A DNA stretch of 64,000 nt from an uncultured Porphyromonadaceae bacterium. GTDB taxonomy: Bacteria; Bacteroidota; Bacteroidia; Bacteroidales; Muribaculaceae. The stretch covers positions 1 through 64,000 of the forward strand of contig CANRVB010000003.1 in the NCBI GenBank assembly GCA_947643165.1. Direction: 5' to 3'. A model generated the notes under the pieces. The model was not told the DNA's origin. It saw only the letters and a program-made list of their open reading frames with translations, and ran no database searches. This document shows positions 24,921-36,379 of this stretch, in pieces (the first letter of the stretch is position 1; each line of letters begins with the position of its first letter). The position numbers and the translations under genes were made by a program.

Positions 24921-26813
24921 ATGGAAGTATTAAAACATGAATGCGGCGTAGTGATGCTGCGCCTCCGCAAACCAATCTCCTACTATAAGGAAAAATATGG
25001 TTCGTATGCCTACGGGCTATCGAAGCTGTATCTGATGATGGAGAAGCAACACAACCGCGGACAGGAAGCTGCGGGCATAGGCGTGGTGAAACTGCACAGT
25101 GAGCCCGGGCACGAATATGTGTACCGCGAACGAGCTCTCGGCACCGGAGCCATAACCCAGATATTCGGGGAAGGCGTGATGCCATTGCTCGAATCGTGCC
25201 GGCTCGAAAGCATGTCACCCGAAGAAGCCGAGACCGAAGCTCCATTCATCGGTGAAATCTACATGGGACACCTGAGATATTCGACCACCGGCAAGAGCGG
25301 CCTGAGCTACGTGCACCCGTTTTTACGGCGCAACAACTGGCCGTCGCGCAACCTGCTGCTGTGCGGCAATTTCAACATGACCAACACCGAGGAGATATTC
25401 GAACGGATAGTGGAACGCGGACAGCATCCACGCATATATGCCGACACAGTGATGCTTCTCGAACAGCTTGGCTACGCACTCGACAAGGAAAACCAACGAC
25501 TGTACCGCAAGTATAGATTCGCGCTGCCGGAACCGGCTCTGACCCACACTATTGAGGAACGTCTCGACATGTCGAGGGTGCTCGAGTCGGAAGCGCCAGG
25601 ATGGGACGGCGGATATGTGATATGCGGAGCTACCGGAAGCGGCGATATGTTCGCAATAAGAGATCCTCACGGCATACGTCCGGCTTTCTACTACGAAGAT
25701 GAGGAGATAATAGCCATAGCATCCGAACGTCCGGCCATACAGACAGTGCTCAACGTAGAACTGGACAAAATAACTGAACTCACACCCGGAGCGGCAGTGA
25801 TAGTCCAGCCCGACGGGACTATGGACGTGAAGCAGATACTTCCTGAAGGTAAAAACGAACGGTGCAGCTTCGAACGCATATACTTCTCGCGTGGCAGTGA
25901 TGCCGACATATACAACGAACGGAAAGCTCTCGGCCGCATCCTCGCAGATGACATAATCAGCGCATTGCCCGACAAGAGTATCGACAATGCAGTATTTTCG
26001 TTTATCCCCAACACGGCCGAAGTAGCTTTCATCGGCATGGTAGAAGGGCTGGAGAAGCATCTTGACGCGGAAAAACGGCAGCAGATAGCAGCCCTGGCAG
26101 CCGACAACGCGCTGACCGACGACAATCTGCAGCAGGTGATGGACAGAAAACTGCGGATAGAAAAAGTGGCGATCAAGGACATAAAACTGCGCACGTTCAT
26201 ATCCGAAGGATCGACCCGCGATGATCTTGCCGCACATGTCTACGACGTGACATACGGGTGTGTACGTCCGGGCATCGACTCACTGGTCGTGATCGACGAC
26301 AGCATAGTGCGCGGCACCACGCTCAGGCAATCGATATTGCGCATACTCGACCGACTGAATCCCCGCAAGATAGTGATCGTATCGTCGGCTCCGCAAGTAA
26401 GATATCCCGACTACTACGGCATAGATATGTCGCGGATGGGAGAGTTCATAGCATTCAAGGCCGCAATGGCTCTCCTGAAAGACAGAGGCATGGACAATAT
26501 ACCTGAAGAAACCTACCAGGCATGCAAAGCCGAACTTGAGAAGCCAGCCTCAGAACAGGTGAATTGTGTGAAGAACATATATGCACCGTTCACCGACAAG
26601 GAGATCAGCGCCAAAATAGCCGAATTGCTTCGCCCGACATCGACCCGCGCCGAAGTGGAGATAATCTACCAGACCATCGACGGGCTGCATAAGGCTGTGC
26701 CAAATCATCCTGGCGACTGGTACTTCTCGGGAAATTATCCCACGCCAGGCGGTGTGAGACAAGTGAACCGAGCCTTTGTGAACTACTATGAGGGACGTAC
26801 GAACGCCCGATAA
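24921..26813 (+). CDS. purF: Amidophosphoribosyltransferase, long Bacteroidetes form
   Basis: 630 aa from ATG 24921 (MEVLKHECGVVMLRLRKP); the longer frame upstream runs through the terminator and is rejected. The class-II glutamine amidotransferase Cys is at residue 8 after a short propeptide. The GATase domain (MEKQHNRGQEAAGIG; YMGHLRYSTTGKSG) is followed by the phosphoribosyltransferase domain with the PRPP loop VVIDDSIVRGTTLRQS. It catalyses the first step of purine synthesis or is a paralogue of that enzyme; these longer versions often occur beside a standard purF in this phylum, so the precise role is not certain. ligA follows after 18 nt. Confidence 0.85.
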   Translation: MEVLKHECGVVMLRLRKPISYYKEKYGSYAYGLSKLYLMMEKQHNRGQEAAGIGVVKLHSEPGHEYVYRERALGTGAITQIFGEGVMPLLESCRLESMSPEEAETEAPFIGEIYMGHLRYSTTGKSGLSYVHPFLRRNNWPSRNLLLCGNFNMTNTEEIFERIVERGQHPRIYADTVMLLEQLGYALDKENQRLYRKYRFALPEPALTHTIEERLDMSRVLESEAPGWDGGYVICGATGSGDMFAIRDPHGIRPAFYYEDEEIIAIASERPAIQTVLNVELDKITELTPGAAVIVQPDGTMDVKQILPEGKNERCSFERIYFSRGSDADIYNERKALGRILADDIISALPDKSIDNAVFSFIPNTAEVAFIGMVEGLEKHLDAEKRQQIAALAADNALTDDNLQQVMDRKLRIEKVAIKDIKLRTFISEGSTRDDLAAHVYDVTYGCVRPGIDSLVVIDDSIVRGTTLRQSILRILDRLNPRKIVIVSSAPQVRYPDYYGIDMSRMGEFIAFKAAMALLKDRGMDNIPEETYQACKAELEKPASEQVNCVKNIYAPFTDKEISAKIAELLRPTSTRAEVEIIYQTIDGLHKAVPNHPGDWYFSGNYPTPGGVRQVNRAFVNYYEGRTNAR

Positions 26814-28838
<2,025 letters not shown>

Positions 28839-28876
28839 TAATTTGACACAGACCGAGAGATTTTCCGAAAAAGTAG

Positions 28877-28884
28877 TATATTTG
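28877..28884 (+). promoter_or_regulatory. -7 box upstream of the OM barrel gene
   Basis: TATATTTG followed by C matches TAnnTTTG; transcription would start near 28890, giving a leader of about 60 nt to ATG 28951. Confidence 0.5.
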
Positions 28885-28950
28885 CAGAAATGAGGGAAAC
28901 CGGTCCACCTGTCATCCCGAAAAGATGTTTCAACAAAAAGACAATTGACA

Positions 28951-29553
28951 ATGAAAATAATCAGAACTCTTCTTGTCGCACTGACATTGCTGCTGTCGGC
29001 ACAAGTATCAACGGCACAATTCAAGATCGGACCTAAGGTTGGCCTGACGGTAAGCGAACTTCATTTCAACAGCGATGTATTTGACGAGACAAACCGCGCC
29101 GGTTTCACTGCGGGTCTAATGACAGAGTTCACAATACCTGTAGTCGGGATTGGCTTTGACGCATCGCTGCTCTACAGCCGCCGCAACGCCCAGTGGCTTG
29201 AAAAGCAAGGAGCAAGCCTTAAAGATGGACGCGACTATATCAGCATTCCCATAAATCTGAAGTGGAAATTCAAACTTCCGATCATCAAACCGTTTGTAAC
29301 AACAGGCCCGGATTTTGCATTTCTCACCTCCCGCAGAGCCATTAACGAAGCCTACCGCAACCGCAAGTTCGATACATCGTGGAATGTAGGCTTCGGAGCT
29401 GAGATTCTCGGACACCTGCAGATAGCTGCCAACTACGGATTCGGCATCAACAAGGCGCTTAACGCAGTAGGCCTGGCCGAATCGCCTTCTGAAAATACAC
29501 GTATCGAAGCCAAGAACCGTGTATGGACCATAACAGCGGCATACCTCTTTTAG
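28951..29553 (+). CDS. Outer-membrane beta-barrel protein (PorT-like fold)
   Basis: 200 aa from ATG 28951, two codons after an alternative TTG. A signal peptide (IIRTLLVALTLLLSAQVSTAQ) is followed by FKIGPKVGLTVSELHF and repeated alternating strands ending in a C-terminal aromatic (WTITAAYLF), the pattern of small eight-stranded outer-membrane barrels (OMP_b-brl_2 type). Function is unknown. It has its own promoter and lies ahead of pyrB, with a 28-nt gap and no obvious terminator between. Confidence 0.82.
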   Translation: MKIIRTLLVALTLLLSAQVSTAQFKIGPKVGLTVSELHFNSDVFDETNRAGFTAGLMTEFTIPVVGIGFDASLLYSRRNAQWLEKQGASLKDGRDYISIPINLKWKFKLPIIKPFVTTGPDFAFLTSRRAINEAYRNRKFDTSWNVGFGAEILGHLQIAANYGFGINKALNAVGLAESPSENTRIEAKNRVWTITAAYLF

Positions 29554-29581
29554 TAAATAACCCAATTAAACATACTCTGAG

Positions 29582-30505
29582 ATGAGCAACCTTGTCAGTA
29601 TCGACGACATCAGTCGTGAAGAGATTCTTGATCTGATCGAGCGTGCACGCTACTTTGAGGAGCACCCCAACCATAAGGTGCTCGACGGTAAGGTGGTGGC
29701 CACTTTGTTTTTTGAACCGTCGACCCGCACCCGCCTGAGTTTCGAGACAGCAGTCAACAGACTTGGTGGACGAGTGATAGGCTTTTCGGATGCCGGCACA
29801 ACATCGACATCAAAGGGCGAGACCCTCAAGGACACGATAAAGATGGTGAGCAACTATGTGGATCTGATAATAATGCGCCATTATCTTGAGGGTGCTGCCA
29901 GATATGCTACCGAGGTTACAGATACACCCATAATCAACGCCGGCGACGGAGCTAACCAGCATCCGTCGCAGACAATGCTCGACCTATACTCGATATCGAA
30001 AACTCAAGGCAAGCTCAACGACCTGACAATAACCATGGTAGGTGACCTTAAGTACGGACGCACCGTCCATTCACTGCTCATGGCGATGCGCTACTTCAAT
30101 CCTACATTCAACTTCGTAGCTTGCGATGAACTCCGTATGCCAAAGGAATACAAGGACTTCTGCGATGCAAACGGAATAAAATATACGGAGCATACGGAAT
30201 TTAGCGAAGAGGTGATAAACCAGACCGATATCCTGTATATGACCCGCGTTCAGCGCGAACGCTTCACCGACATAATGGAATATGAGAAGGTGAAAAATCT
30301 CTACACTCTTCACAACGATATGCTGGCCAACAGCAAGCCGAACCTGCGCGTGCTGCATCCGCTGCCCAGAGTGAACGAGATAGACCGCGATGTCGACGAT
30401 AATCCGAAAGCATATTATTTCGATCAGGCACGCAACGGCCTTTTTGCCCGCCAGGCCATCATATGCAAGGCTCTCGGAATAGATATTTACAAGGAAAACA
30501 ACTGA
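29582..30505 (+). CDS. pyrB: Aspartate carbamoyltransferase, catalytic chain
   Basis: 307 aa. It joins carbamoyl phosphate and aspartate in pyrimidine synthesis. The carbamoyl-phosphate loop [13 protein letters not shown], the 80s-loop [23 protein letters not shown], and [12 protein letters not shown] are all present. The regulatory chain gene starts 4 nt after the stop, giving the class B (catalytic plus regulatory) holoenzyme. Confidence 0.98.
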   Translation: MSNLVSIDDISREEILDLIERARYFEEHPNHKVLDGKVVATLFFEPSTRTRLSFETAVNRLGGRVIGFSDAGTTSTSKGETLKDTIKMVSNYVDLIIMRHYLEGAARYATEVTDTPIINAGDGANQHPSQTMLDLYSISKTQGKLNDLTITMVGDLKYGRTVHSLLMAMRYFNPTFNFVACDELRMPKEYKDFCDANGIKYTEHTEFSEEVINQTDILYMTRVQRERFTDIMEYEKVKNLYTLHNDMLANSKPNLRVLHPLPRVNEIDRDVDDNPKAYYFDQARNGLFARQAIICKALGIDIYKENN

Positions 30506-30509
30506 AGCT

Positions 30510-30974
30510 ATGACTGACAAACCGAAAAAAGAGCTTGCAGTGGCTGCACTGGCAAGCGGAACAGTGATAGATCACATACCAAGTTCTCAGCTATTCAAAT
30601 GCGCTAAGATTCTGGGAATCGAGTCACTTGACACCCATGTCACAATAGGCAACAATCTTGACTCGCACCGACTTGGCAAGAAAGGCATCATAAAAGTAGC
30701 CGATGTATTTTTCCCCGAAGAAACGCTCAATCGCATAGCCCTGATAGCCCCATCCGCAAACATCAATATAATAAAGGATTACGTAGTCACGGAGAAACAT
30801 CAGGTGGAACTGCCTGACAATATCGTGGGAATAGTGCGCTGCGGCAATCCCAAATGCATCACAAACAACGAACCTATGAAAACACGGTTTGAGGTTGTCG
30901 ATCGCAATGATGTGACGATAAAATGTCATTACTGCGGACAGGTAGTAAAGAGTGGTGACGCGCTTATAGACTGA
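30510..30974 (+). CDS. pyrI: Aspartate carbamoyltransferase, regulatory chain
   Basis: 154 aa. It binds nucleotide effectors and tethers catalytic trimers. The N-terminal allosteric domain (VAALASGTVIDHIPSSQLFK) and the C-terminal zinc domain with C-N-P-K-C (CGNPKCITN) and CHYCGQ are seen. Paired directly with pyrB. Confidence 0.97.
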   Translation: MTDKPKKELAVAALASGTVIDHIPSSQLFKCAKILGIESLDTHVTIGNNLDSHRLGKKGIIKVADVFFPEETLNRIALIAPSANINIIKDYVVTEKHQVELPDNIVGIVRCGNPKCITNNEPMKTRFEVVDRNDVTIKCHYCGQVVKSGDALID

Positions 30975-30983
30975 CTATAGCCC

Positions 30984-31556
30984 ATGAAGACCGACTGGAA
31001 ACCCGGAACCATGATATACCCCCTGCCGGCGGTGCTGGTAAGCTGCGGCACAGAAGAGAAGAGCAATCTGATCACTGTGGCGTGGACAGGCACGATATGC
31101 ACCAACCCGGCCATGTGTTATATCTCGGTACGTCCGGAACGACACAGTTACGCCATGATCAAGGATCAAATGGAATTTACCATAAACCTTACCACCGAGA
31201 GCATGGCACGTGCCACCGATTGGTGTGGGGTGAGATCAGGCAAAGATCATGACAAATGGAAAGAAAGCGGTCTTACTCCGGAACCGGGCGTTAAAGTAAG
31301 CTGTCCTTCGGTCAAGGAATCTCCACTGAGCATAGAATGCCGCGTCAAGAGCATAATGTCGCTCGGAAGCCACGACATGTTCATTGCGGAAGTATTGAAT
31401 GTGCGGGCTGATGAATCGCTCATCGACAACGGAAGCGGAGCATTCAGACTTGACAAGGCAGGACTTCTGGCTTACAGCCACGGTCATTATTTCAGTCTTG
31501 GCGAAATGATAGGCAAATTCGGGTGGAGCGTAAAAAAGCCCGATAAAAAGAAATAA
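30984..31556 (+). CDS. Flavin reductase family protein (FMN-binding split barrel)
   Basis: 190 aa. The sequence VLVSCGTEEKSNLITVAWTG, then NPAMCYISVRPERHSYAMI and FTINLTTESMARATDWCGV, is the FlaRed fold that binds FMN. The redox partner is unknown. It begins 9 nt after pyrI and is likely on the same transcript. A tie to pyrimidine synthesis is not evident beyond this. Confidence 0.88.
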   Translation: MKTDWKPGTMIYPLPAVLVSCGTEEKSNLITVAWTGTICTNPAMCYISVRPERHSYAMIKDQMEFTINLTTESMARATDWCGVRSGKDHDKWKESGLTPEPGVKVSCPSVKESPLSIECRVKSIMSLGSHDMFIAEVLNVRADESLIDNGSGAFRLDKAGLLAYSHGHYFSLGEMIGKFGWSVKKPDKKK

Positions 31557-31637
31557 ACCAATATTATCCAATAGGAACAATTATAGAACAAGAGTAGGCC
31601 GACACAGCCCGACTCAAAGAAACCAATCAACAGACAG

Positions 31638-32918
31638 ATGGAACGCGACAACAAAATCTTCGAGCTCATCAACAAAGAGCACAAGCGTCAAAGCCGAGGA
31701 ATCGAGCTTATCGCCTCTGAGAACTTCGTAAGCGACCAGGTTATGGAAGCTATGGGTTCATGCCTGACCAACAAGTATGCCGAGGGCTATCCCGGCCACC
31801 GCTATTATGGCGGCTGTCAGGTAGTGGACGAAGTTGAGCAGCTGGCTATAGACAGGGTAAAGCAGCTCTTCGGTGCCGCATATGCCAATGTACAGCCCCA
31901 CAGCGGAGCTCAGGCCAATATGGCTGTCTTCATGACAGTACTGAAGCCGGGCGACAAATTTCTGGGTCTGAATCTGGCACACGGCGGTCATCTTTCGCAT
32001 GGTAGCCCAGTCAATTTTTCCGGTCTGATGTATCAGGCACTTGAGTACAACGTGTCGGAAGAGACTGGCTTGATAGATTACGACCAGATGGAGGAAGTGG
32101 CACGTCGCGAACGTCCGCGCCTGATAATCGGTGGAGCAAGCGCATACAGCCGTGAATGGGATTATGCCCGCATGCGCCGTCTGGCTGATGAAATCGGAGC
32201 CATCTTTATGGTCGACATGGCACATCCTGCAGGACTCATAGCAGCCGGTCTGCTGGACAATCCCGTCAAGTATGCCCATATCGTAACATCTACTACACAC
32301 AAGACCCTCCGCGGTCCGCGTGGCGGTCTGATCCTCATGGGCGAAGACTTTGAGAATCCGTTCGGCAAAGTTACACCAAAGGGTGTGACCCGCATGATGT
32401 CGTCATTGATCGATTCAGCCGTATTCCCAGGCGCTCAGGGTGGCCCACTGGAACATGTCATAGCTGCCAAAGCAGTAGCGTTCGGCGAAGCTCTGACTCC
32501 TGAATTCCGCGAATATCAGGCCCAGGTGAAGCGCAATGCCGCCGCCATGGCCAAAGCTCTCGTAGAAAAGGGCTACAAGATAATATCGGGCGGTACAGAC
32601 AACCACTGCATGCTCGTAGACCTGCGCACCAAGTTCCCCGAACTCACAGGCAAAGTAGCCGAGCGCGTACTTGTCGAAGCCGACATCACCGCCAACAAGA
32701 ACATGGTGCCCTTCGACAGCCGCAGTCCATTCCAGACCTCAGGTCTTCGCTTCGGCACTGCCGCCATCACCACCCGCGGCGTAAAAGAGGACATGATGCC
32801 CGTCATCGTTGACATGATCGACGAAGTACTGTCGTCACCGGAAGACGAGAAGGTGATAGCAAGCGTCCGTCAGCGTGTCAACGAAATGATGGAGACACGT
32901 CCGATCTTCGCATATTAA
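31638..32918 (+). CDS. glyA: Serine hydroxymethyltransferase
   Basis: 426 aa. It interconverts serine and glycine with tetrahydrofolate. Family blocks are [28 protein letters not shown], the PLP-lysine motif [15 protein letters not shown], and [17 protein letters not shown]. Length is normal. It stands alone, with no riboswitch recognisable in the 81 nt upstream. Confidence 0.98.
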   Translation: MERDNKIFELINKEHKRQSRGIELIASENFVSDQVMEAMGSCLTNKYAEGYPGHRYYGGCQVVDEVEQLAIDRVKQLFGAAYANVQPHSGAQANMAVFMTVLKPGDKFLGLNLAHGGHLSHGSPVNFSGLMYQALEYNVSEETGLIDYDQMEEVARRERPRLIIGGASAYSREWDYARMRRLADEIGAIFMVDMAHPAGLIAAGLLDNPVKYAHIVTSTTHKTLRGPRGGLILMGEDFENPFGKVTPKGVTRMMSSLIDSAVFPGAQGGPLEHVIAAKAVAFGEALTPEFREYQAQVKRNAAAMAKALVEKGYKIISGGTDNHCMLVDLRTKFPELTGKVAERVLVEADITANKNMVPFDSRSPFQTSGLRFGTAAITTRGVKEDMMPVIVDMIDEVLSSPEDEKVIASVRQRVNEMMETRPIFAY

Positions 32919-33055
32919 AATTTTACGATCGACCAAACCTTTTCAGTGCTTCCGATTGTTATAGTGATGAACAAACGTGCAGAAGTATAAGAATACCGGA
33001 CGCACAAGAGAGAAGAATAACAAATTAACCATAACCCAAAATACAAGAATCAGTT

Positions 33056-33262
33056 ATGAAACCACTTCACATTGTTTTGGCCGTAGTAGGTGGCGCAATT
33101 GCAGGCGCGGCTACCGGTCTTCTCCTGGCACCTGAAAAGGGCGACAAGACCCGCGACGAGATCATGAAGTTCCTCAAGGAAAAGAGCGCACAGCTCAAGA
33201 AGACCAAACTTGAGGAAATCGCAGAAGAAATCGCCGACGAGATCCAGTCGATCAAGAAGTAA
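33056..33262 (+). CDS. YtxH-domain small protein 1
   Basis: 68 aa. A glycine-rich hydrophobic N-terminus (LAVVGGAIAGAATGLLLAPEKG) is followed by a charged amphipathic tail (KTRDEIMKFLKEK...), the YtxH layout of membrane-anchored, coiled-coil stress proteins. A similar protein follows 107 nt later, after a hairpin at 33289-33317 (TCCGGAAGTCC / GGACTTCCGGA). First gene of a small envelope cluster reaching to 34353. Confidence 0.85.
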   Translation: MKPLHIVLAVVGGAIAGAATGLLLAPEKGDKTRDEIMKFLKEKSAQLKKTKLEEIAEEIADEIQSIKK

Positions 33263-33369
33263 GAATCCACCATCCGCTATAAGGCCACTCCGGAAGTCCT
33301 GTCGGACTTCCGGATGTTAGCCTGAAGCAGAAGGAATTTTTTGTATAAACCTCAGAGCACAACAGCACC

Positions 33370-33570
33370 ATGAACAGCAGTCTCACCGCAATTTCAGCCT
33401 TTCTTGGCGGAGCCATAGTAGGCGCAGCAGCCGCATTGCTTCTCGCACCCGAAAAGGGAGAAGACACCCGCGCAAAGATCAAGGAAATACTCCGTAAAAA
33501 AGGAATTCTTTGCAGCGACAGCGAGATAGATGCCCTCGTAGAGCAGCTTACCACCGAGATCAACGACTGA
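33370..33570 (+). CDS. YtxH-domain small protein 2
   Basis: 66 aa, with GGAIVGAAAALLLAPEKGED then RAKIKEILRKKG and an acidic C-terminus. It is a paralogue of the preceding gene, sharing the GA-rich membrane segment and the LLLAPEKG junction. Likely an envelope-associated structural or stress protein; the function is not known. Confidence 0.85.
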   Translation: MNSSLTAISAFLGGAIVGAAAALLLAPEKGEDTRAKIKEILRKKGILCSDSEIDALVEQLTTEIND

Positions 33571-33724
33571 TCGCAGGCATCAGGACTCTCCCTCATCATG
33601 TATCGCCCTGACAGCGATGCAAGCCGCGCAGTGCGCTCCTCCCTGATACGCCCGAGGCATGGATCAACCGCTTGTATGCCATGCCGGGGCGCGTAAGGGT
33701 TTTCACGTTTCAACCCAAAATATC

Positions 33725-34072
33725 ATGACCGACGAACAGCAGAACGGCAACTCATACCAACGGCTGGCAGATCTACTAAAGCAATATCTTACGCTTAACG
33801 TAGAGAATGCCAGACTGAAAGTGTCAGACAAACTAAGCGTATTGCTATCGACAATAGCATTGCTGCTGATAACATTCGCGCTGATCAACATAGCGCTTCT
33901 GTTTTTCACAGTTGCAGTGGCCCACCTGCTGGCCCTGGTAATGCCTATAGTATGGGCCTACGCCATAATGTGCGGCTTCAACCTGCTGATATTGTTGATC
34001 ATAGTGCTTTTACGCAAGCCATTGATCATCAATCCGATAACACGAGTATTAACCCGCCTGATACTTACCTGA
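33725..34072 (+). CDS. Holin-superfamily-like membrane protein (Actinobacterial Holin-X type)
   Basis: 115 aa from ATG 33725 (MTDEQQNGNSYQRLADLLKQ). An N-terminal amphipathic helix is followed by two hydrophobic hairpin segments (LSTIALLLITFALINIALLFF and VWAYAIMCGFNLLILLIIVLL) and a short basic tail. This is the usual neighbour of YtxH genes in Bacteroidetes and is not evidence of a prophage. The next gene starts 2 nt after its stop. Confidence 0.75.
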   Translation: MTDEQQNGNSYQRLADLLKQYLTLNVENARLKVSDKLSVLLSTIALLLITFALINIALLFFTVAVAHLLALVMPIVWAYAIMCGFNLLILLIIVLLRKPLIINPITRVLTRLILT

Positions 34073-34074
34073 AA

Positions 34075-34353
34075 ATGACACATAAACAATTGCCACCGCA
34101 TAAAATAGCCGGCTGGGCCGGATATACACTGGATGAGCTCAGATATCAGGAGGCATACGTGGCGGCACGGCTCCAGATCAAGAAAGAACAGCTCGTGCAG
34201 GAATCCAACCAATTCAAAGGCAACATATTACACCCACAGGGAGCGGGTCTGATGAGCCGCATAGGCACTTTGATGGATTATGCGGGTTACGGGCTGATGG
34301 CATACAAGATGGTGAAGCAGGCTGTGGGATTGCTGAAAAAAGCCCGCAGCTGA
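34075..34353 (+). CDS. Small protein of the YtxH cluster
   Basis: 92 aa from ATG 34075 (MTHKQLPPHKIAGWAGYTLD). An amphipathic, charged middle (LQIKKEQLVQESNQFK) precedes a weakly hydrophobic C-terminus (LMDYAGYGLMAYKMVKQAVG). Family not recognised; its position as the last gene of the YtxH-holin-like cluster, 2 nt after the previous stop, suggests a shared envelope function. Confidence 0.65.
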   Translation: MTHKQLPPHKIAGWAGYTLDELRYQEAYVAARLQIKKEQLVQESNQFKGNILHPQGAGLMSRIGTLMDYAGYGLMAYKMVKQAVGLLKKARS

Positions 34354-34404
34354 GCATAATGCCGTCATATCTTCTTTATTCCCAAACGATTACCAATCAA
34401 AATA

Positions 34405-35253
34405 GTGAACGATTACATAAGACTGAGGGTCGACATAGCACCATGCTCGACCGATATGACCGACGTCATGGCCTCACTGCTGGCAGACGCTGGTTATGAG
34501 AGCTTTGAGCCCGATGAAACGGGTCTTAACGCGTATATACGTGTAAAGGATTTCGATCAGGGAAAAGTGGATGAATGTATAACCTGGATGCCTTTTAGTG
34601 ACTGTAATATAAGCACTTATCACGAGGTTATAGTAGGTGAGGATTGGAACAGTGAGTGGGAGAAGCACTATTTCAAGCCTATAGTAGTAGGTGGTAAATG
34701 CGTGATACACAGCTCATTTCATAGGGATATTCCGGCCTGTAAATATGACATTGTGATAGATCCGAAGATGGCTTTCGGGACAGGACATCATGCGACGACG
34801 TCGTTGATTACGGAACAGCTGCTTGAAATGGACCTTGACGGGAAGAGCGTAATAGACATGGGTACCGGCACCGGTATACTTGCGATCCTGTCGGCGATGA
34901 GAGGAGCGGAAGCCGTGACGGGTATCGAGATCGATCCGCCGGCGTATGAGAACGCTATAGAGAATGTGAAGCTGAACGGTCATGGCGAGATAAAGCTGAT
35001 ATGCGGCGATGCGGCGATGCTGGACGGCATGGAAGATACGGCGGATCTGTTTCTGGCCAACATAAACCGGAATGTGATCACGGCCGACATAGCACGCTAT
35101 GCCAAGACGCTGCGCAAGGGTGGCAAGATGCTGTTAAGCGGATTTTATGTAGAGGATATTCCGGTAGTGGAGGCAGCTGCCGAGGCTGTCGGTCTGCATA
35201 AGGAGGGCTATACGGAGCGTGACAACTGGACGTGCCTGCGTCTTCACAACTAA
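34405..35253 (+). CDS. prmA: Ribosomal protein L11 methyltransferase
   Basis: 282 aa, start GTG 34405 (MNDYIRLRVDIAPC). It methylates ribosomal protein L11 using SAM. The SAM-binding block VIDMGTGTGILAILSAMRGA and the preceding DPKMAFGTGHHATTSL are diagnostic, with LANINRNV near the active site. An unknown barrel protein follows 3 nt later. Confidence 0.93.
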   Translation: MNDYIRLRVDIAPCSTDMTDVMASLLADAGYESFEPDETGLNAYIRVKDFDQGKVDECITWMPFSDCNISTYHEVIVGEDWNSEWEKHYFKPIVVGGKCVIHSSFHRDIPACKYDIVIDPKMAFGTGHHATTSLITEQLLEMDLDGKSVIDMGTGTGILAILSAMRGAEAVTGIEIDPPAYENAIENVKLNGHGEIKLICGDAAMLDGMEDTADLFLANINRNVITADIARYAKTLRKGGKMLLSGFYVEDIPVVEAAAEAVGLHKEGYTERDNWTCLRLHN

Positions 35254-35256
35254 CCG

Positions 35257-35817
35257 ATGCGAACGATGAGAGTGCATTCATTGAAGAGAGCGGCAACTGT
35301 GATGCTTGTTGCGGCAAGCGTATTCACATGGTCTGCGGCAAAGGCTCCCGAAGAGGTAAGAAAGGGGTTTGCATGGGGCGGCGATATAGGTGGCGCGGTA
35401 GACATGAGCGGCCACGATATGTCGACGATGAACATCGATGCGTATTTCGGCTATTCGTGTAGCACGTTCCAGATGATCGGTGTTGGAGCCGGCATAAATA
35501 TACCTGTGGATAACAGCTACCGGACATTCCCGATATACGGAATAGTGCAGAGTTCGCTGAGCAATCATCCGCGAGGATTGTTCGCAGACCTGAGGGTCGG
35601 GTGTGTGTACAACGAGCGTCCGGACGGGGGCGGCAGGGCTGATTTCTATTGCTCGCCGGGACTTGGCATACGTCTGGCATACGGTAAGAAATACAGCAGC
35701 TACATAGTAGCCGGATATGTGTATAACGGCATGCGGGGATCTGGCTACATTGATGAGACCAGCCATGAGATAAAGGGGCTTCATGCTGCTGTAGTGAGAT
35801 TAGGAATAAGATTCTGA
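35257..35817 (+). CDS. Small secreted, probably outer-membrane, barrel-like protein
   Basis: 186 aa. A signal-like start (LKRAATVMLVAASVFTWSAAKA) precedes alternating glycine and aromatic strands (GIGAGINIP-type, YFGYSCSTFQMIGVG, LFADLRVGCVYN) and a C-terminal LGIRF typical of outer-membrane barrels. Family not recognised. It begins 3 nt after prmA, so it is transcribed with it; a functional tie is not evident. Confidence 0.65.
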   Translation: MRTMRVHSLKRAATVMLVAASVFTWSAAKAPEEVRKGFAWGGDIGGAVDMSGHDMSTMNIDAYFGYSCSTFQMIGVGAGINIPVDNSYRTFPIYGIVQSSLSNHPRGLFADLRVGCVYNERPDGGGRADFYCSPGLGIRLAYGKKYSSYIVAGYVYNGMRGSGYIDETSHEIKGLHAAVVRLGIRF

Positions 35818-35918
35818 GCTACAGCTACCGGCACTCCCCTGCACTGCGCGAGCCGAAAAAAAGCGCGATGCGGGCGAATTTTTATGCCAAAAAATTTGGA
35901 ATCGGGCGAATTTTTCAC

Positions 35919-35926
35919 TAACTTTG
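35919..35926 (+). promoter_or_regulatory. -7 box upstream of the small sorting-domain gene
   Basis: TAACTTTG, followed by C, 35 nt before ATG 35962; it matches TAnnTTTG. A short direct repeat GGGCGAATTTTT lies just upstream twice (about 35873 and 35904). Confidence 0.55.
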
Positions 35927-35961
35927 CAGATGGGGCGTAATGGCTCCAAGCAAAAAAAACA

Positions 35962-36258
35962 ATGAAAAAAAGTCTTCTATCGATCTTCATAGCCACAGCC
36001 GCGGCATTGCTGCCCGCAGCCATATCAGCAATGGGTGTGGCCGATGAGCCGACGGAGAGCGTGACCATGATCTCGAGTCAGGGAAGCATAGAGATAAGCT
36101 CGACGATAGAGGAGACAGTAAGACTGTATATATTTTCGATAACGGGACAATTGGTAAAGACAGTAGAACTGGGTCCCGGCACAACGCGCGTGGAGCTGAA
36201 AAGCGGTTGCTATGTGGTGAAGTGCGACAAATGGTCGAAAAAGGTTCTGGTGAAATAA
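35962..36258 (+). CDS. Secreted small protein consisting of a T9SS-like C-terminal domain
   Basis: 98 aa. A signal peptide (MKKSLLSIFIATAAALLPAA) is followed almost directly by a domain like the type A sorting domain: RLYIFSITGQLVKTVEL, then VELKSGCYVVKCDKWSKKVLVK-type ending. Such domains normally sit behind large exported proteins; here nothing else is attached. It may be the leftover tail of a lost surface protein or a genuine small periplasmic protein. It has its own promoter. Confidence 0.7.
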   Translation: MKKSLLSIFIATAAALLPAAISAMGVADEPTESVTMISSQGSIEISSTIEETVRLYIFSITGQLVKTVELGPGTTRVELKSGCYVVKCDKWSKKVLVK

Positions 36259-36379
36259 GCGAATGAGCCTTGACCGTGACGGCCAATCAACAGCCTAACA
36301 GGCAAACAGATATATCATATCATACTCTACATATTTACACACGAACTTCCATAACCAGGAAAACAAAGGCATTAACTTA

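Noticed and set aside
33056-34353. Prophage lysis cassette suggested by the holin-like protein
   Set aside because: YtxH and holin-X-like genes are common envelope neighbours in Bacteroidetes, and no other phage gene is nearby.
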